A stretch of DNA of 64,000 bases, from NCBI RefSeq assembly GCF_000346465.2, contig NC_034009.1, positions 23,614,225 to 23,678,224 of the forward strand. The letters run 5' to 3'. Positions 12,958-26,424 of the stretch are shown in pieces. The notes beneath the pieces were generated by a model. It had not been told where the DNA came from, did no database searches, and was given only the letters and a program-made list of their open reading frames with translations. The position numbers were made by a program, and so were the translations under genes. This stretch comes from Prunus persica. Lineage: Eukaryota; Streptophyta; Magnoliopsida; Rosales; Rosaceae. Position 1 is the first letter of the stretch, and each line of letters begins with the position of its first letter.

Positions 12958-13960
12958 ATACATGTAATAATGTATTGATTGCCATGCAACTTTTGTCAGT
13001 CAAAGAAACAAAAAGGGTAAAAGAAAAGAGGAGAAGATATTTGTTGCCGATAAGGGATTGCATGGTATATCCGTACAACTTAAAACGGCCTCCATATGAA
13101 GTTAGAGGCTCAGAGTGAACACAGACTGTCGTCTATAGATCCAATCCAATCCAATCTCAAATATATATTTGAATCTTTGATTTGATGTGGTCCAACAAGT
13201 CACTTGGGTTGGGTTGCTTGGACCACCCTACATTTTTGTCTCTGGTTACTAGTTGATTAAGCTTACTGGCAGGCACTGCTATGGCAACGTCTCGTCCTCA
13301 TCCCTATCTGTAAATCTTTCTGGACATTTTCTGTGTTGACAGATTGAGCTTCACACCTTCACCATGACCTCGCTTGTAATGGAAAACAACAAGGGCCTCT
13401 TTTTGATTGGTTATGGCCCAAACTGGTGCATAACCGGGTTTGGTTGGGTTGTGCTTGGATGGGATAAGGAAACAATGGTAAAACTCAATGTTGGAAATGG
13501 GTTGGGTTCATTTGCCATCTTCTTTGGTGCATTGTTTGATTTGATTGGGCTTGGATTGACGGCCTCCTGCAATTGGGAGAATGACAACCGTTTCTTTTTC
13601 ATGACGATGGGTCGTTCACTTACCATAAGTATATGCATGAATAACTCCTCTTAACTACTTAAGTTACAACCCCATTGTCACGTATATTGTCCTCAGTTCA
13701 TTTTTAACAAGTGTTATGAACAACCTTAGTTTCTTTTTTTCTTTTACATTTTTTCTTTAACGAAAACGACAGGAGCACCATCACATGTATCCTTTAAATT
13801 AAGGTTCAAAATCCTATTTCATTAAGATCAAATCCAAGACTAAGACGTATTGTTTAACAAAAAAGGAAAGCACCACACCCCTTCCAAGAACTAACCAAGG
13901 GCAAATCATTGCCAAGTTCGAAAGAAGCAACTTTAAAAGAGCATCTCCTTGAGCTATATG

Positions 13961-14014
<54 letters not shown>

Positions 14015-14403
14015 CAGTGAAACAGGAACCAGATCATATCTAAATGAAATTGCATACCTGCACTGCATGAAATCTATATAGTTTATGCTTAACATTCAAC
14101 AATTTTTTTGGTTGGATGCAAGCAACAGCCATATTCTAATTGGGACATGATAGCACACACATCAAAAAAGGAACCAGAAATAGAAAGCAAATCCAATCTC
14201 CAAGCCATTTTTCTCTTCATACTTCATCCTGCAGGTGACAAAATTAAACATTCAAAAAAAGAATTTCCAATAAAGGAGACTCTGAAAGAAAGAGAGAGAG
14301 AGAGAACCACCTGATCAAATGAAAAATACTGAAAGAAGGGTAGCCCTGCAAAAGCCAGTATCTGAGCTATTTTGATTTTGTCTTCTGTTTTGATCATTGA
14401 AAA
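12798..14403. other. Intergenic region with TA and TA/GA microsatellites
   Basis: Contains (TA)n at about 12925-12953 and a compound (TA)n(GA)n tract at about 13960-14012. The frames at 13364-13654 (both strands) match no known domain. The segment just above 14300 is probably the 3' UTR of the minus-strand TCP gene. Confidence 0.55.
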
Positions 14404-15207
14404 TCATTCATTCGTATCAGATGGCTGCTGCTGCTGCTGATTGAAGGAAGCTACACCACCTGGCCTCTGCCCCTTGTGCTGGTGAAATTGGGTCAAAGCT
14501 TGAGAACTCACAACCCCAATATGACCATCCTGTGAGAGCCCAAGCTCTAAACCTGGAACTTGCTGGTTGCTTCCACTTAGAATTGTGGGAAAACCCATTG
14601 ACCCCAAATTCATGCCAGGAACATCAAACCCATGAAACCCAAACTTATGCTGCATGATGTTCAAGTTTTCACTCCCAAAATTGACTGTTGCCTGACCAGA
14701 ATTTTGATCAAAACCTGACCTAACCCCACTGAGAAAGGGCAAGGGCCAAACCCCACTTGCCACATTAGATCTGCCCATATGAAATGCCCAGTTGGCACTG
14801 CCTTCAGACCCAACACTTGGTCTTATTAGTCCTTCCATCCTTGTATGCAACCCAGAAGTAACAGAGGAAACAGAGCTCCCCTGTTCAGAAACAGAGGACC
14901 CTGCAGCTGCAAGAGCTGAAGCAGGTACAGTTCCAGAGCCAGTGGCAGCTATAATTGATGGCTCAGCTTGCTGCAGCAGCCACTGAATTGTTTCCCCATC
15001 AGACTTGTGACCCAATTCTCTGGTCAATTGAAAAACCCTAGCTGCACACAAGGCAGGCATCCGTATTCTTCTGCCTCTACCATCCACCTTTTTGTGCCTG
15101 TCCTTGTTGGAGCTCCTCTTGGGCGCCAGGTGCTTCTTGTTTTCATCATCTTTGTTTGCTTTCAGAATCTGCAAGTCCTTGATTTGCGCAGGCTTGTTCT
15201 CTGCCAT
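14404..15207 (-). CDS. Class I TCP transcription factor (TCP20-like)
   Basis: Intronless, 267 residues. The TCP domain lies at about residues 34-83: a basic part ([19 protein letters not shown]) and a helix-loop-helix ([30 protein letters not shown]). The spacing in the basic region is that of class I (PCF-type) TCPs, which bind GGNCCCAC-type sites and regulate cell proliferation and growth in the nucleus. Cys53 in ALCAAR matches the conserved class I cysteine reported to make DNA binding redox-sensitive. The [22 protein letters not shown] segment after the domain and the C-terminal PGLELGLSQ motif point to the TCP20/TCP6/TCP9 group. A Gln run sits near the C-terminus. An in-frame stop lies ten codons upstream of the chosen start, so the start is secure. 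It is shorter than many TCP20 proteins, with a brief N-terminus. Confidence 0.93.
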   Translation of the reverse strand: MAENKPAQIKDLQILKANKDDENKKHLAPKRSSNKDRHKKVDGRGRRIRMPALCAARVFQLTRELGHKSDGETIQWLLQQAEPSIIAATGSGTVPASALAAAGSSVSEQGSSVSSVTSGLHTRMEGLIRPSVGSEGSANWAFHMGRSNVASGVWPLPFLSGVRSGFDQNSGQATVNFGSENLNIMQHKFGFHGFDVPGMNLGSMGFPTILSGSNQQVPGLELGLSQDGHIGVVSSQALTQFHQHKGQRPGGVASFNQQQQQPSDTNE

Positions 15208-16560
15208 GTCTGCTTTTGTGGGATCAGGCTCAGCTCAGGACCCAAAATGGTGGGCACCTCTTGTTGGGGACGATGATGTAAGCCCTTCGGTTCAGTGAGA
15301 GAAGGAAGTTGGGGGGGCGTTTGAAATTTGAAGGCCACTTCTCAAGGCTTGTTCTTTTATTGGCACGCGTAAATTTGTCAATGGGAAATATCTTGAAATT
15401 CAATAATTGAAGTCGGAAAGTTACAACTCGTACCGCCACCCTCCCTCTCACGCTATTTCCTTTTTCTTTTCTTTTTTTTTTCTTCAGTTTCTTGTTACAT
15501 GCTCCAAAAAATGGGAACATCACATACTATTGTCAATTTCCTCCAAATTTTTTAAGTGCTTCATATTTATCTATTTAAAAACCATATATTAAAATTGATG
15601 AAATACAAATTACATAAGATCTTTTATCAGAACATCCGATATTCTATGAGCCACGTCACAACTTACATATTCTACTGTACTATAAAAGATGTGACTCAAA
15701 ATATAAAATATTCATTAATAATATCATGTCAAAGACTACATTGTGCCTTAAGTAAGTTGTGTTGATAGTTAAGGCAGTGAGGCGTCTATTGTGCCTCAAA
15801 AGTAGTTGCTGATTGGCTAGGCTTGTAGAGTCTTTGCATAGTTTCAACTGTTTGTGACACTAAGGAGATTGATAGTAATGGGTCCAAATTGGCATGAAAA
15901 AAATGATGAAATGGTCTAAGCGTTTGGTGCAAACAATAATGAAGTAGGCCCCCTTGATTCTTGATTGAATGAGGAATTGCCCCTATTTTCTTTGATCATT
16001 TGACAACTCATCACATGAAACGTGGGAGAAACAGCCAAAAAGCCAAGGACACAAATCATCCAACTTGATGAGCATACACAAAAGAAGACGTGACTTCATA
16101 ACCATAGCAGATAATGTTTGGAATAATATTTTATTCGTAAATTTGTAAAGCAAACGAAATTTGCAAAATCTTTTTAAAAACTTGCAAACAAAAGTGTGGA
16201 TGACTTTGCTTAATGTCTTTATTTTCGTCGACGTTGGTTTCTTTAATGAATGAATTATGAATGGGTAGGTAGGTATGAGATATGCATCTGATTCTTGTGT
16301 TATTTTTTCATGTGTTGGCCATCGAGGAGTCAAAAGGGGATCTTTATCAAATTTGCTATTGACAAATCACCCAAATTCTAAAGTTTATGGTGAAATTCTT
16401 ACTTTAAAAACGAGTAGGTTTACAGATAAAACCCATTCTTTTGTTCTACTTTTTTTTTTATAAAATTTTTTAAAAAGTAGTTTGCTCTTAATTTTCTTCG
16501 ACTTTTTTGGCCAAAGACGAAAAGTGAAGGAGAGTGGGAGAGTGGTTTCATTCCAATGTT
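15208..16560. other. TCP gene upstream region and intergenic DNA
   Basis: The first few hundred bases should hold the 5' leader and promoter of the TCP gene, including a G run near 15311-15318 and a polypyrimidine tract near 15460-15482. The remainder is AT-rich, with no recognisable coding sequence. Confidence 0.45.
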
Positions 16561-16567
16561 TATACAA

Positions 16568-18190
16568 GGCCCTTTTTTGAGATTTTGAGGACCCTGTGCG
16601 AAATTTAAATTAGGGCCTCACATAATCTAATACGAAAATACTTTTTAAAACAATTTGCCATAACTTAATGTCATAAAATAATTTTTTAATAACTAAAAGT
16701 CGCCATCAAAAAACATGTAATAACAATCAGAAATCAAATTCATAAAAATTTTAATGTTTCCATTTGATAAAGTTAAATATTAGTATGTTTGGTATAAAAA
16801 TAAGTTCCTTATGCCTCCATAAGGTCTCTTGCTACCTCCAATAAGCAATTTGTGTTTAATAGGACAAAAAAATTGTCAATCACAAATTAAAGAGTAGTTG
16901 CACACAAATGTCATTAACAAATTAGATTATACTGCAAACAGAAAAGTAACAACAAAAACATACTTGACTATCCAAAAATCACTCACATTGTATTTGCTGT
17001 CTTTATTTGAAGAATTAAAACTATTATGAGAGCTTTTCCCCAAAATTTTAAAAAAAAAACACACAGCCAATATAATACTAATGTCTAAAAATTGATCTTC
17101 TTGAATTTTTAGAAGAGAAATCATCAATCAAATGCTCATAATCAAGTTTTTCTAGAAGTTCACTTTCAATTGAAATCAAAGTTAGTCCGTTTATCTTTCT
17201 TGCAATATAGTTGATTGCAAGTATGATTTTAACAACTTTAATTTTGAAAAACTTCTTTCTGCATGTGCAACAGTAACATGAATAGTCAATAGAATTCTAT
17301 ATGCAATGGATGCATTTGGAAAACTATTTAAATTTTTTTTGAAAAATCTAATATTGCAGTAGCTGTGATTTTTTCTTTTGGTAAAAGCTCCTGTAAAACT
17401 TTCAACTCAACAAATAAATCCTCCCCATCGACATCAGAAAACTTGTCATTTTTAAAAATGCTTTCCAGATGACTGCAACAAGTCTTCAAATTGTCATCAT
17501 CGAATGAATTTAACTTCTTTGAAGTAAACAAAAACCCAAAAATATTCTCATACTCTTGATGTTGTTGAAACCTTCTCCGTAAAGAACTAATAGCTTGATC
17601 CACTAAATACAAGAAATAATCAATTCTAAACTTTTCTTAAGCTGATTCAGGAACCGATTGGGATGGCTCACAAGCATTCTCATCAGAATATTTTGTTCTA
17701 TGATTTTTTCGCTTCTCATGAAACACCGGGTCAATGGTCTCCTGAATTTGAATTGAGACTTGAATCTGACTATTTAATTTTGAGTGGTCTTTATGAATTT
17801 AGGAATTAGGATTTTTTCTTTTTGGTATTGAAATTCCTGAAATTGAAAGAATAACAAAATTTGTCAAAGGATTGAAAAAAAAAACCAAAAAGAGATTGAT
17901 GAATCATGATAATTACTTACCAGAAAATCAAAGTTTAAGGGAACTATGAAGCCATGAAGGTTTTTTTATTTTTTTATTTTTAAGTTGGGGGAAGGGGAGA
18001 TATATATACGGCTACTAAAGGGATAAGCACTAAAAAGTCAACTCCGCCACATATGCTTTTGTGCTAAGATATAACACGCTAAAATATATATACAATTCCT
18101 ATAATATTAATATATATATAATATAAAGAAATTTTTTTTTTCAGGGGCTCTGAGCTATGGTGCCACTTGCACCACTCTAGGGCCGCCCCT
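16568..18190 (-). mobile_element. hAT transposon remnant (ZMYM1/TTF-type transposase)
   Basis: Minus-strand reading from about 17640 to 17100 gives the C-terminus of a plant hAT transposase annotated in many genomes as zinc finger MYM-type protein 1-like. The frame at 17328-17612 shows RRRFQQHQEYENIFGFLF and FVELKVLQELLPKEK. After a frameshift near 17330 the dimerisation domain continues as TVAHAERSFSKLKLLKSYL and LQERINGLTLISIE, ending near 17070. The N-terminal two thirds are missing. The right edge near 18160-18190 carries CTAGGGCCGCCCCTG, a terminal repeat typical of such elements; the left edge near 16568 (AAGGCCCTTTTTTGAG) is only loosely matching, so the boundaries are approximate. Confidence 0.7.
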
Positions 18191-19248
18191 GTGTTCATAC
18201 CTACGATTCATGTGATGATTCTTGGCTAGCCTATGGTGTTAAAACATGTCAAAAGATAAACCCTATGGTGTTTGGCTTGCAGGAAAATGAGTCTTGACTG
18301 ATAAATCATTTATTTTCCTTTGTTTGGTAAGTCTAAATTTGGGAAAATGATTTTCATCTTCCTTTCCCTTGAGAAATTAATTTTAAATAATTAAAAAAGA
18401 ATTATGTTTTTTTTCCCATGTTTGCATATTTCTAATTTAAGACAATTTTTTTTAAATACAAACGATACATTTTGTTTAGTTTTCCAAATATCCTCTTACA
18501 AATTTTGTTCCCAATTCATGCACAAACAAATATGAAAAAGGAAATCAAATAATATTTTTCAATTACTTTCCCAAACATAGAAAACATAGAAAACGAATCT
18601 TCCATTTTCTATTCTCTTAAAAAGGCATAAGAACTGATTTCCATGAATTCATTTTCGCTAACCAGATGCTATGAGGGTTCTCGTCTGCTGCGGCCTATGG
18701 CCAAAGGCCAAGAGAGAAAAAAAGAAAAAGAAAAAGTCAACTGCAGGTCGGAACAAATATGGCTTCAAAATTTGGGCCTCAGTTGATGACCCATTTTCTA
18801 ATTTCAAAGCGGGCTGAGGGCTAATGCAGGACAATATAAAAGCCTGCTACAAGGCTTCACTCTGCCACAAGGCATTTGGCTTTCAATGTAATTCGCATGC
18901 CTGCACAGTGAAACTCAACTTACTATTAAGCCTCTGTTTCTTAATCAGTGCTAGGAAACAGATTCAAAGTACACTAATTATCAAGTAATAAATTTACACA
19001 CATATATGCCGGGACTGCAGTACTGGAGAAGAAACCTGGAGTGAATTTACTTCAATGTTTCTTCACGTTAGACAAAGAGCAGATTTCACAAAAACTCAAG
19101 GATAATCCAAGTCCTAGTTCTAATTGCTTGTTGATTAGTAAGACCACACTCCTAATCTACCTGGAACAAATTACAAAGCAAAATTTTCGAAAAAAATTTA
19201 TTCCATTTCGCTCTGATAGCAATGGAAATGCGGACTTCACTCACAGAG
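18191..19248. other. Intergenic DNA downstream of G6PDH
   Basis: No gene seen. The stretch from about 19050 to 19248 is probably the 3' UTR of the minus-strand G6PDH gene. Confidence 0.5.
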
Positions 19249-22200
19249 TCACTGCTCCACACCAACATCACCCCACCGGACTTTGTATCTTGCTGCAAGA
19301 TAGTGTGCCCCGACAGGACCCCTACTTCCATAAGGGTAGTACTCAGGAATAATCTTCTTCTCTTCTATCTCTTTCAATAAGGGTGTGAAGAGTGCCCAAG
19401 CAGCATCAAGTTCATCACTCCGAATAAACAGCCTCCTTTCCCCTTCAATAGCATCCAGCAGAAGCCTCTCATAAGCATCCGGAATCTCCTTTGAATATCT
19501 ACAAATAACAAGCCAAACAGATTTGGTTAAACATTTTAGTATTTGTCCAAAACATAAAATAGACAATCATAAAAAATAACCGTAAGTAGTGTTGAGTAGG
19601 TTTTCAATGAACTAGTATCATACAGTAAAGAGTCTAAATCTGATATTACAATTAACAATATTGCATTGCAATTATAAGATTAAATCCTTTGGTTGAATAC
19701 ATACATAACTTCTGAAATTTACCTGGCTGCGTAGTGAAGATTTAGGTTACTCCTGTCCAACCTCATTCCCAAACCAGGGACTTTGTTATTGATTTTCAGC
19801 AAAATAGCTTCATCAGGCTGCACTCGGATAACAAGCTCATTTGTCGCTCGATCAAGATCTGTTCCGATATTTCGATTATACAAATTTCCAGGCACATGGC
19901 GAAACTGTACCCTTATCTCAGCCCTGGAAAAAAATAAAAATAAAGAAACAACTATGAGTCGAGATATCAAAAACTCAATAAATAAAACAAGAATTAGGTT
20001 ATATCCCTAATTGATCACCTCTTATTATGCAATGCTTTCCCAGCCTTCATGAGAAAAGGAACCCCATCCCATCTTGCATTGTCTATGAAGAGGGCAGCTG
20101 CTGCAAATGTTGGAGTCAAGCTGTCTTTGGGTACAGTCTTGTCATCCGTGTAGGCTGGGTAAGTAATACCTCCTCTAACATGGCTCTTGTATTGCCCCGT
20201 GACCACATTTTCAAGTTGCAATGGCCTCATAGAACGTAAAACTTTAACCTGGCACCGAGCAAGCAATATAAATAAAGGAAAGAGGAAAGTTATAATATAT
20301 GGTACTAAAGCAGTCTCATTTCAGGTATTTGTAAAACCTTCTCGTTTCTGATATCTTCTGCATCCAAACTGACAGGGGTTTCCATTGCAAAGAGTGCCAG
20401 TATCTGAAGCAAGTGATTCTGCATTATATCTCTTATTATCCCATAATTGTCAAAGTACCTACATCCACGGCAAGGAAGAAGGGTTTAGGAAAGATTAGAA
20501 ATTCATGCCTAACTTCCGACCCCATAAAAGGGTTATGCCTACTTAGGAAAGAAAAGTACCCTCCACGTCCTTCAGTGCCAAAATCTTCAGAGAATATTAA
20601 CTGTACATTCCTTATATACTGCCTTGACCATAAGGGTTCGAAAATAAGGTTGGAGAAGCGGAGAACTGAAAGGTTTTCCACAAGCTCCTTGCCCAGATAG
20701 TGGTCTATCCTGTTAACAGAAAAAAGAACCTTATTATTAGCTTATGGTCCATAATCATTGCATGATCAAAAACAACCGGGCCCAAAAAAACCTACCTGAA
20801 TATTTGATCCTCTTCTAGGTACTGCTTGAGGGCCTTGGTCAAAGCAGCAGAGGATTCTGAATCTCGACCAAAGGGTTTCTCAACAATAACCCTGGTCCAG
20901 CCGTTACCAGATGAGGCTGACGAGCTAGCACAGCGAACAGCATCTATGAATATATTCGGAGGGATAGATAGATAGAACAGGCGATGAGGAACTCTTCCCC
21001 CCTACACATGCAGTTCCTTGTCAATCTAAATGGAAGTAGGACTAAGATGGAGAAAATAACTAACTTGAATGTCATTGAAATGGACGATAATATAAAGTAC
21101 ACATGAGCAAGTCTGATATGCAGAGGCACTTAAAATTCATCCAAACTCCAAAGCTTGAGCAGAATGCAAAGTATAAACATCATATGCACATAGATGTTTA
21201 GTTTATAAAGTACACCATATGAACATATAAAGTACCTCATGTTCCTTTAGTTTCTTGTCCAGCTTTGCGAAATCTTCCTGTGAATCATACTGACCAGAAT
21301 GGTAGAAACATCTTTGAAGAAATTGCTCCATTTTTTCACCACAATTCTCCCTGAAGTTCCAACAAAACAATATCACGTACCAATCAACTCAGCAAAAGAA
21401 CTGTCAAATACTAGTTAGAGCTTTCAATCAAAGTATACATAACAAAGCAAAGCAACCTCATTTCACAAACAAGAATAAAGCTTGGCTCACCTCTTGTCAA
21501 TCCTGCAAGTAAGCGTCTTGCTAACCATGTCTCTGAGCTCCGCATCAGTCATCTTACTCCGAGCATAACCGTAAACAGTAAAATGCTGCAACAAAACATC
21601 ACATATTATTTTCCACCGATCAATCCAAATATGGGAATAGAGTAAATCAAATGAAAGAAAAACAAAATCCACACCTCAGGGAGGCAACCCTCGTAATAAA
21701 GTGCAAAAAGTGCAGGGAATATCTTCTTCTTAGCAAGGTCCCCAGAAGCCCCAACCACAGTGATACTGACAGTTGACTCATTTTCATTGACGTTAAACCC
21801 GGTTATGTCTTTAGATTCCTTGGAAGATGGAGCTGAAAATAACCCATCTTTCAATTTCTTGAAAGGAGTTTCATTCTCAATTGGGTTCACCACTGGCGCC
21901 ACTGGGCCTACATTAATAAATGACAATAAGTATATAAGTAAATCAAAAGGCGGAAGCTCTTAACACAAGAACAGAACAATCTGATGATTTCTGATGGCAT
22001 CTAAAATTCAAAGACTTGGTCTAAGGTTGTTAGCAAATCAATAAAATTAAACCACCACAGACTCAGATGCAATCAAGATAAGCTCACAAAAACTGAAGAA
22101 GCTAACCGTCTTGCATGTGGACAGCATTTTTCTCCGAAACGGATTGAGATTGCAGAGAAACCTTAGCTAAAACAAAACGTTTTGGAGTGGAAGGCACTGC

Positions 22201-22341
22201 AATACGTTGCAGGCGTCCGTGTGCAGATGAATAAGAAGGTAAATACGATACTGAAGACGACGACGATGAAGATGAAGATGAAGATGAAGGTGGCAATGGC
22301 GAGTAAGTATGACAACAATGGGTAGATGGAAGAGTCGCCAT
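19249..22341 (-). CDS. G6PD2: Glucose-6-phosphate 1-dehydrogenase, chloroplastic (P2 type)
   Basis: First enzyme of the oxidative pentose phosphate pathway: glucose-6-phosphate + NADP+ to 6-phosphogluconolactone + NADPH in plastids. Ten GT-AG exons: 22107-22341, 21675-21907, 21491-21585, 21236-21350, 20796-21001, 20560-20709, 20338-20458, 20019-20248, 19723-19923, 19249-19498. They total 1836 bases, 611 residues. Residues 1 to about 70 form a Ser/Thr-rich transit peptide with a long Ser run. The NADP-binding [10 protein letters not shown] starts at residue 131 and the catalytic IDHYLGKE is at 296-303. Cys183 and Cys191 (CRIDKRENC) match in spacing the regulatory disulfide of light-inactivated plastidic isoforms. 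The MQDG after the transit peptide and the GDVGVEQ end resemble the Arabidopsis G6PD2/G6PD3 pair more than P1. Every domain is intact. Confidence 0.95.
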
Positions 22342-23477
22342 CTCTCTCTCTTTCTGTTTCTGTTTTTTTTGGTTTCTTTTGGGTTCAGAACAGAGAGAAC
22401 AATTTGGGTTGGGGTTTGGGTTAAGGTCGGAGGAGACGAGGAGTTATGAAGGGAGAAACTTGGGAAACATCGAAGGGGGTCGGATTATCAGAGGCCCCTT
22501 GAGATCTCCGAAAGGCTGTTTTGTCTTCTTTCCTTGCCTTGCCAAGTTGCCATCAAACCAACCACATTACCATTATACAGCTTACAAGGAACGACAAGTC
22601 TTGTTTCAACTTTGATTCCTCCTCCTAAATTAGGTTTTATCATGTAATTAAAATAATTAATCATTCTATAAATTATTATTAAAATAAAAATATTAAATAG
22701 AAATTGAATGGCTAGATCAATGTGGGCCCGAGTCATAATGGACTACTTCCCTCAGCCCATTTTGTAATGGTAATGGGCCGAATTTGAATTTTGCTATGAG
22801 CTATTGACAAGTTTAATAATTAACTAGTCTTTTCGCACGCGCTTTCACGTATGCGAGATGCTTTTTTTTTTAATTTTTTTAAAAATTTATTTTAGAATTA
22901 AAAAAGATAATAGGTAGTTGTGTTCCATAAAAATAAGACCAATTACCTGATTTTTCTTTTAATTTTAATTTTTTTAATATAAAAAAGTGTGAATTTACCA
23001 CATTATCCTCATTTAATTAATAATTTCAATTCTTAATATTTGCATTAACCAAAGACATTTTCTGGTATTTTAAATGTTTTACCATTCTATATTTTTTGCT
23101 TTACATATATAGGTTATGATGTAGCAATTGACCATTCACCGTAAAATTCATGTTCTCTCTTCTGCATCATAATTTTTCTTCTTATGTATAATTTTAAAAT
23201 AATGAAATAGCAAATGAACCACTATTACATTAATCGGTGTCAAAAATTGATATATCTAATGTTACTTACTCGAATTTAAGACATATGATGAGTAGTCAAT
23301 GTGACAAAAGAGGATACAAATTTAAACGACCTTAAGGAAAGTATGCATTCTGAAGAATGTTTTATAGTTATAATATTTTAGCTATTGGTGTGCAATTATT
23401 CCAGCGAAAGGCTTCCTTCCTTCTTATGCACACGTTGTGGGAAGAGGAGATGTGGTACATGCAATTTGGTGGTGTTA
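22342..23477. other. G6PDH promoter region and intergenic DNA
   Basis: Just upstream of the G6PDH start there is a CT-rich leader (22342-22370). Further away the DNA is AT-rich without coding features. The small frames here look like chance. Confidence 0.45.
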
Positions 23478-24217
23478 GGCCATCCCATTGGTTGGGGCTC
23501 TAAAAGGGGTTGATAGAGCCCCATTTAAAGCTCCGATGGAATCTTTGGGGCTCTAAAGATATCTCTCCCACAATAAGAGGTCCTATATTCATGGCGGGTT
23601 CTATATTTTTTTATGATGTAATTTGATTTACATGTTTTTTTTTTCGCTAACTATTTTACTTTAATGTTTGTTCATGTTATGTTAGTTTTTTTTTTCTTTT
23701 TTGGGTGAACATTTCAACCCAAAAAAATCAAAATTTGGACAAGATTTGGATCAACATTTTATTTCATAGATACAATACAACATGGTTAAATTAAAACAAG
23801 ATGCACAACATGAATTTGGTGGTCCTTCCAAAGTTGGATATGGGTCCCTTGCATTATGGCTTTCCACCCCTCTCTTATCTATATTGTCAGATAATAATTG
23901 TGGTAGCATGGTGATAGCTGGATATGGGTCCCCTTTGTTATGGCCTTCCATCTCTATGCCATTTACATTTGTCAGATAATAATAGTGGTAGATGGATGTG
24001 AGTCCCATTTGTTATGGCTTCAGATAAAAACCTAATCTCTTCATATTACATCTTACAATAACCGTTGGATCGAATTACCTCATATGAATCTCATTCGTAT
24101 ATTTGTTATCTCTTAAACCATCATATCCTCTATAAATGAACAACCACCTTATTTTCATAACACACCACCTCCCAACCCTTGTATTCTCAATATTCCTTCT
24201 TCTACCACCGCACTAGA

Positions 24218-25408
24218 ATGGCCAACAATGAATATGATAGCTCTTCTAGTGATGAGACAAGTGCCAACATAATGTTTTTGAAAATGTTCGAAAGCTATCA
24301 AAGGAAAAAAAGCAGCGAAGAAGAAGGAGAAGACTTTGATAGTTGTCCACGAGGGCACATCGTCACGATGACTACTATATCAAGAGATCGAGTAAGTGCC
24401 CATGAAAACCTTTTTCAAAATTACTTCTCTAACCATCCATTGTATCCCCCGTCAGAGTTTCGTAATAGATTTTGAATGAGCCGTGAGTTGTTTAATCGAA
24501 TAACGGAACAAATTGTCCCTTTCGTCGATTACGTCAATCAAAAATCTGATGCCACTGGAAAACCTAGTTTCTCACCACAAGTGAATGCTTGCATATGGTA
24601 CGGCAGCTGACCTCAATGATGATTACTTGAAGATAGCAGAGATCACATTATTTGAAGCTTGCAAGAGATTATGTCATGCAGTCAACAACTTATACGGAGC
24701 TGAATATCTTCGTAAACCAACAAGGGCGGACCTATAAAAACTGCTCCAAAAAGATGAGGAACAAGGGTTTCCTGGCATGCTAGGAAGCCTTGACTGCATG
24801 CACTGGGAGTGGAAAAACTGCCCAATGTCACACCATGGAGCATACACTGGCCACCATGGTCGTCCAACCATAATCCTTAAAGCGGTTGCTTTTTACGACA
24901 CATGGATCTGGCACGCCAACTTTGGAATGCCGGGAGTATATAATGACCTCAATGTACGATACAAGTCATCTCTTTTTGATGATGTCATTCAAGGACGTGC
25001 TTCGCGGGTCCGATATTATCTGAATGGGAAATAATACAAGCAAGGGTACTATCTTGCAGATGGAATATATCCAAAGTGGAACACAATTGTCCAGTTATTT
25101 TCGAATCCTCAAAGACGACAACATCAATTATTCTCTAGGATGCAAGAGGCGTATCGTAAGGATGTAGAGAGAGCTTTTGGAATTCTTCAAGCTCATTTTG
25201 CAGTTGTTATGAGGCCTGCCCACCAATGGTACCGAGAAGACATTTGGGAGGTACTGAAGACTTGCAAATTCTTCACAATATGATTATTGAAGATGAGCGT
25301 GACCAAGACGACATAACTCCTGCTGAGGACTCACCATATCATGTAGAGGAGGCTATGGTATCTCATGAACGTGGATCACGCAATATACAATTAGAATCTA
25401 TTAATTGA
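24218..25408 (+). pseudogene. Harbinger (HARBI1/ALP1-like) transposase, broken
   Basis: Starts MANNEYDSSS at 24218. The family sequence is readable through several breaks: a nonsense codon at about 24472-24474 (TGA where relatives have an Arg codon before MSRELFNR), a frame change near 24590-24600, and stops near 24735 and 25032. The DDE nuclease region is recognisable at about 24777-25034 (GMLGSLDCMHWEWKNCP, ILKAVAFYDTWIWHANFGMPG, NDLNV). It continues as YYLADGIYPKW, KDVERAFGILQAHFA and LHNMIIEDERD. The catalytic Asp in SLDCMHW and the second Asp region remain visible. The protein cannot be made as one chain, so the element is not self-sufficient. Confidence 0.85.
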
Positions 25409-26424
25409 AGCATAATAAACGATCCAACTGCCCACTACAACCTTTGATTTGATATCATTCAACACTTGTAGAAGCAATATATAACATAACTTCAATGGTT
25501 TTCTTTTTAAATTTAGTGTTGTGTGTTTAGAATTCAATAACTAAATTACAATATTCTTGAATTCAATCATTTCATTAAGTTAAACAAACTAAAATAATTT
25601 TAAAATAATAAAACAAAGTACAATGAAATTTAAATAATAAAACAAAGTACAGCGGAATTTAAATAAAAAAAACTATTAAACTATTCTAGAAATCATCATT
25701 TTTTGGGGGTTGGGGACGATAGACTTCATCCTCAAAGTTTAGCGAACAAGAAGAACTTTTCACGATAATATCGGCTTGTTTCTGTTGGACCCATCGCCTT
25801 CTCGCTGGAGTTTGGATTATGGCGGTTTCTTTAAAAATAACCTTCAACTCATTGTTCTCAATCATACAATTTTTGTAAGACCTCATAATTTCTTTGAGCT
25901 CTTTATCATCTTGAGATGACTCTTCCACAATAGCCTTTCTTTTTAGCTCTTTAGCTTTTTTGTGTCCCATAGGCCTTCGCCGTGGGTTTGAGATTTGTGG
26001 GGGCGCTTGAGTTTCTGGAACGGATTCATATGGTGAATCTCATCTACATAAACGGATTCACTCATTGGAGAAGCGTTCATGGAGGGGGAGGATTGGAACC
26101 ATTCAAAGGGTTGCCACTTATGAGCATGTTGAAAAACATTCCAACAGTGGTCAAGGAGGAATGCTTTCTTGGTCATCTCGAAACAAAGTCGTTTTGCATC
26201 AAGAATCTACACATATTATATGCATGAATTTAAATTAGTTGACAAAATAAATTAAAAAAAATTAAAAAACTCACATTGCCCATTTCATTTTGGCCACTTT
26301 TGTTTAACCTTGCCACTTGAGTAAGACACTTGGAGAATTTGTTGCACATTTGGGAGATGTTCGTCCAACGCGATTTCAAGCTCTTTGACGATCTAACTTC
26401 CTGGGCATCGAAATAAAATTGTAT

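Noticed and set aside
13364..13654. 96-codon plus-strand frame overlapped by a 75-codon minus-strand frame
   Set aside because: No domain, no splice context and low complexity on both strands; chance frames.
15230..15523. 97-codon minus-strand frame upstream of the TCP gene
   Set aside because: Different frame from TCP, Lys-rich from a polypyrimidine tract; part of the leader/promoter.
25226..25408. Small independent gene
   Set aside because: It is the C-terminal part of the broken Harbinger transposase in another frame.
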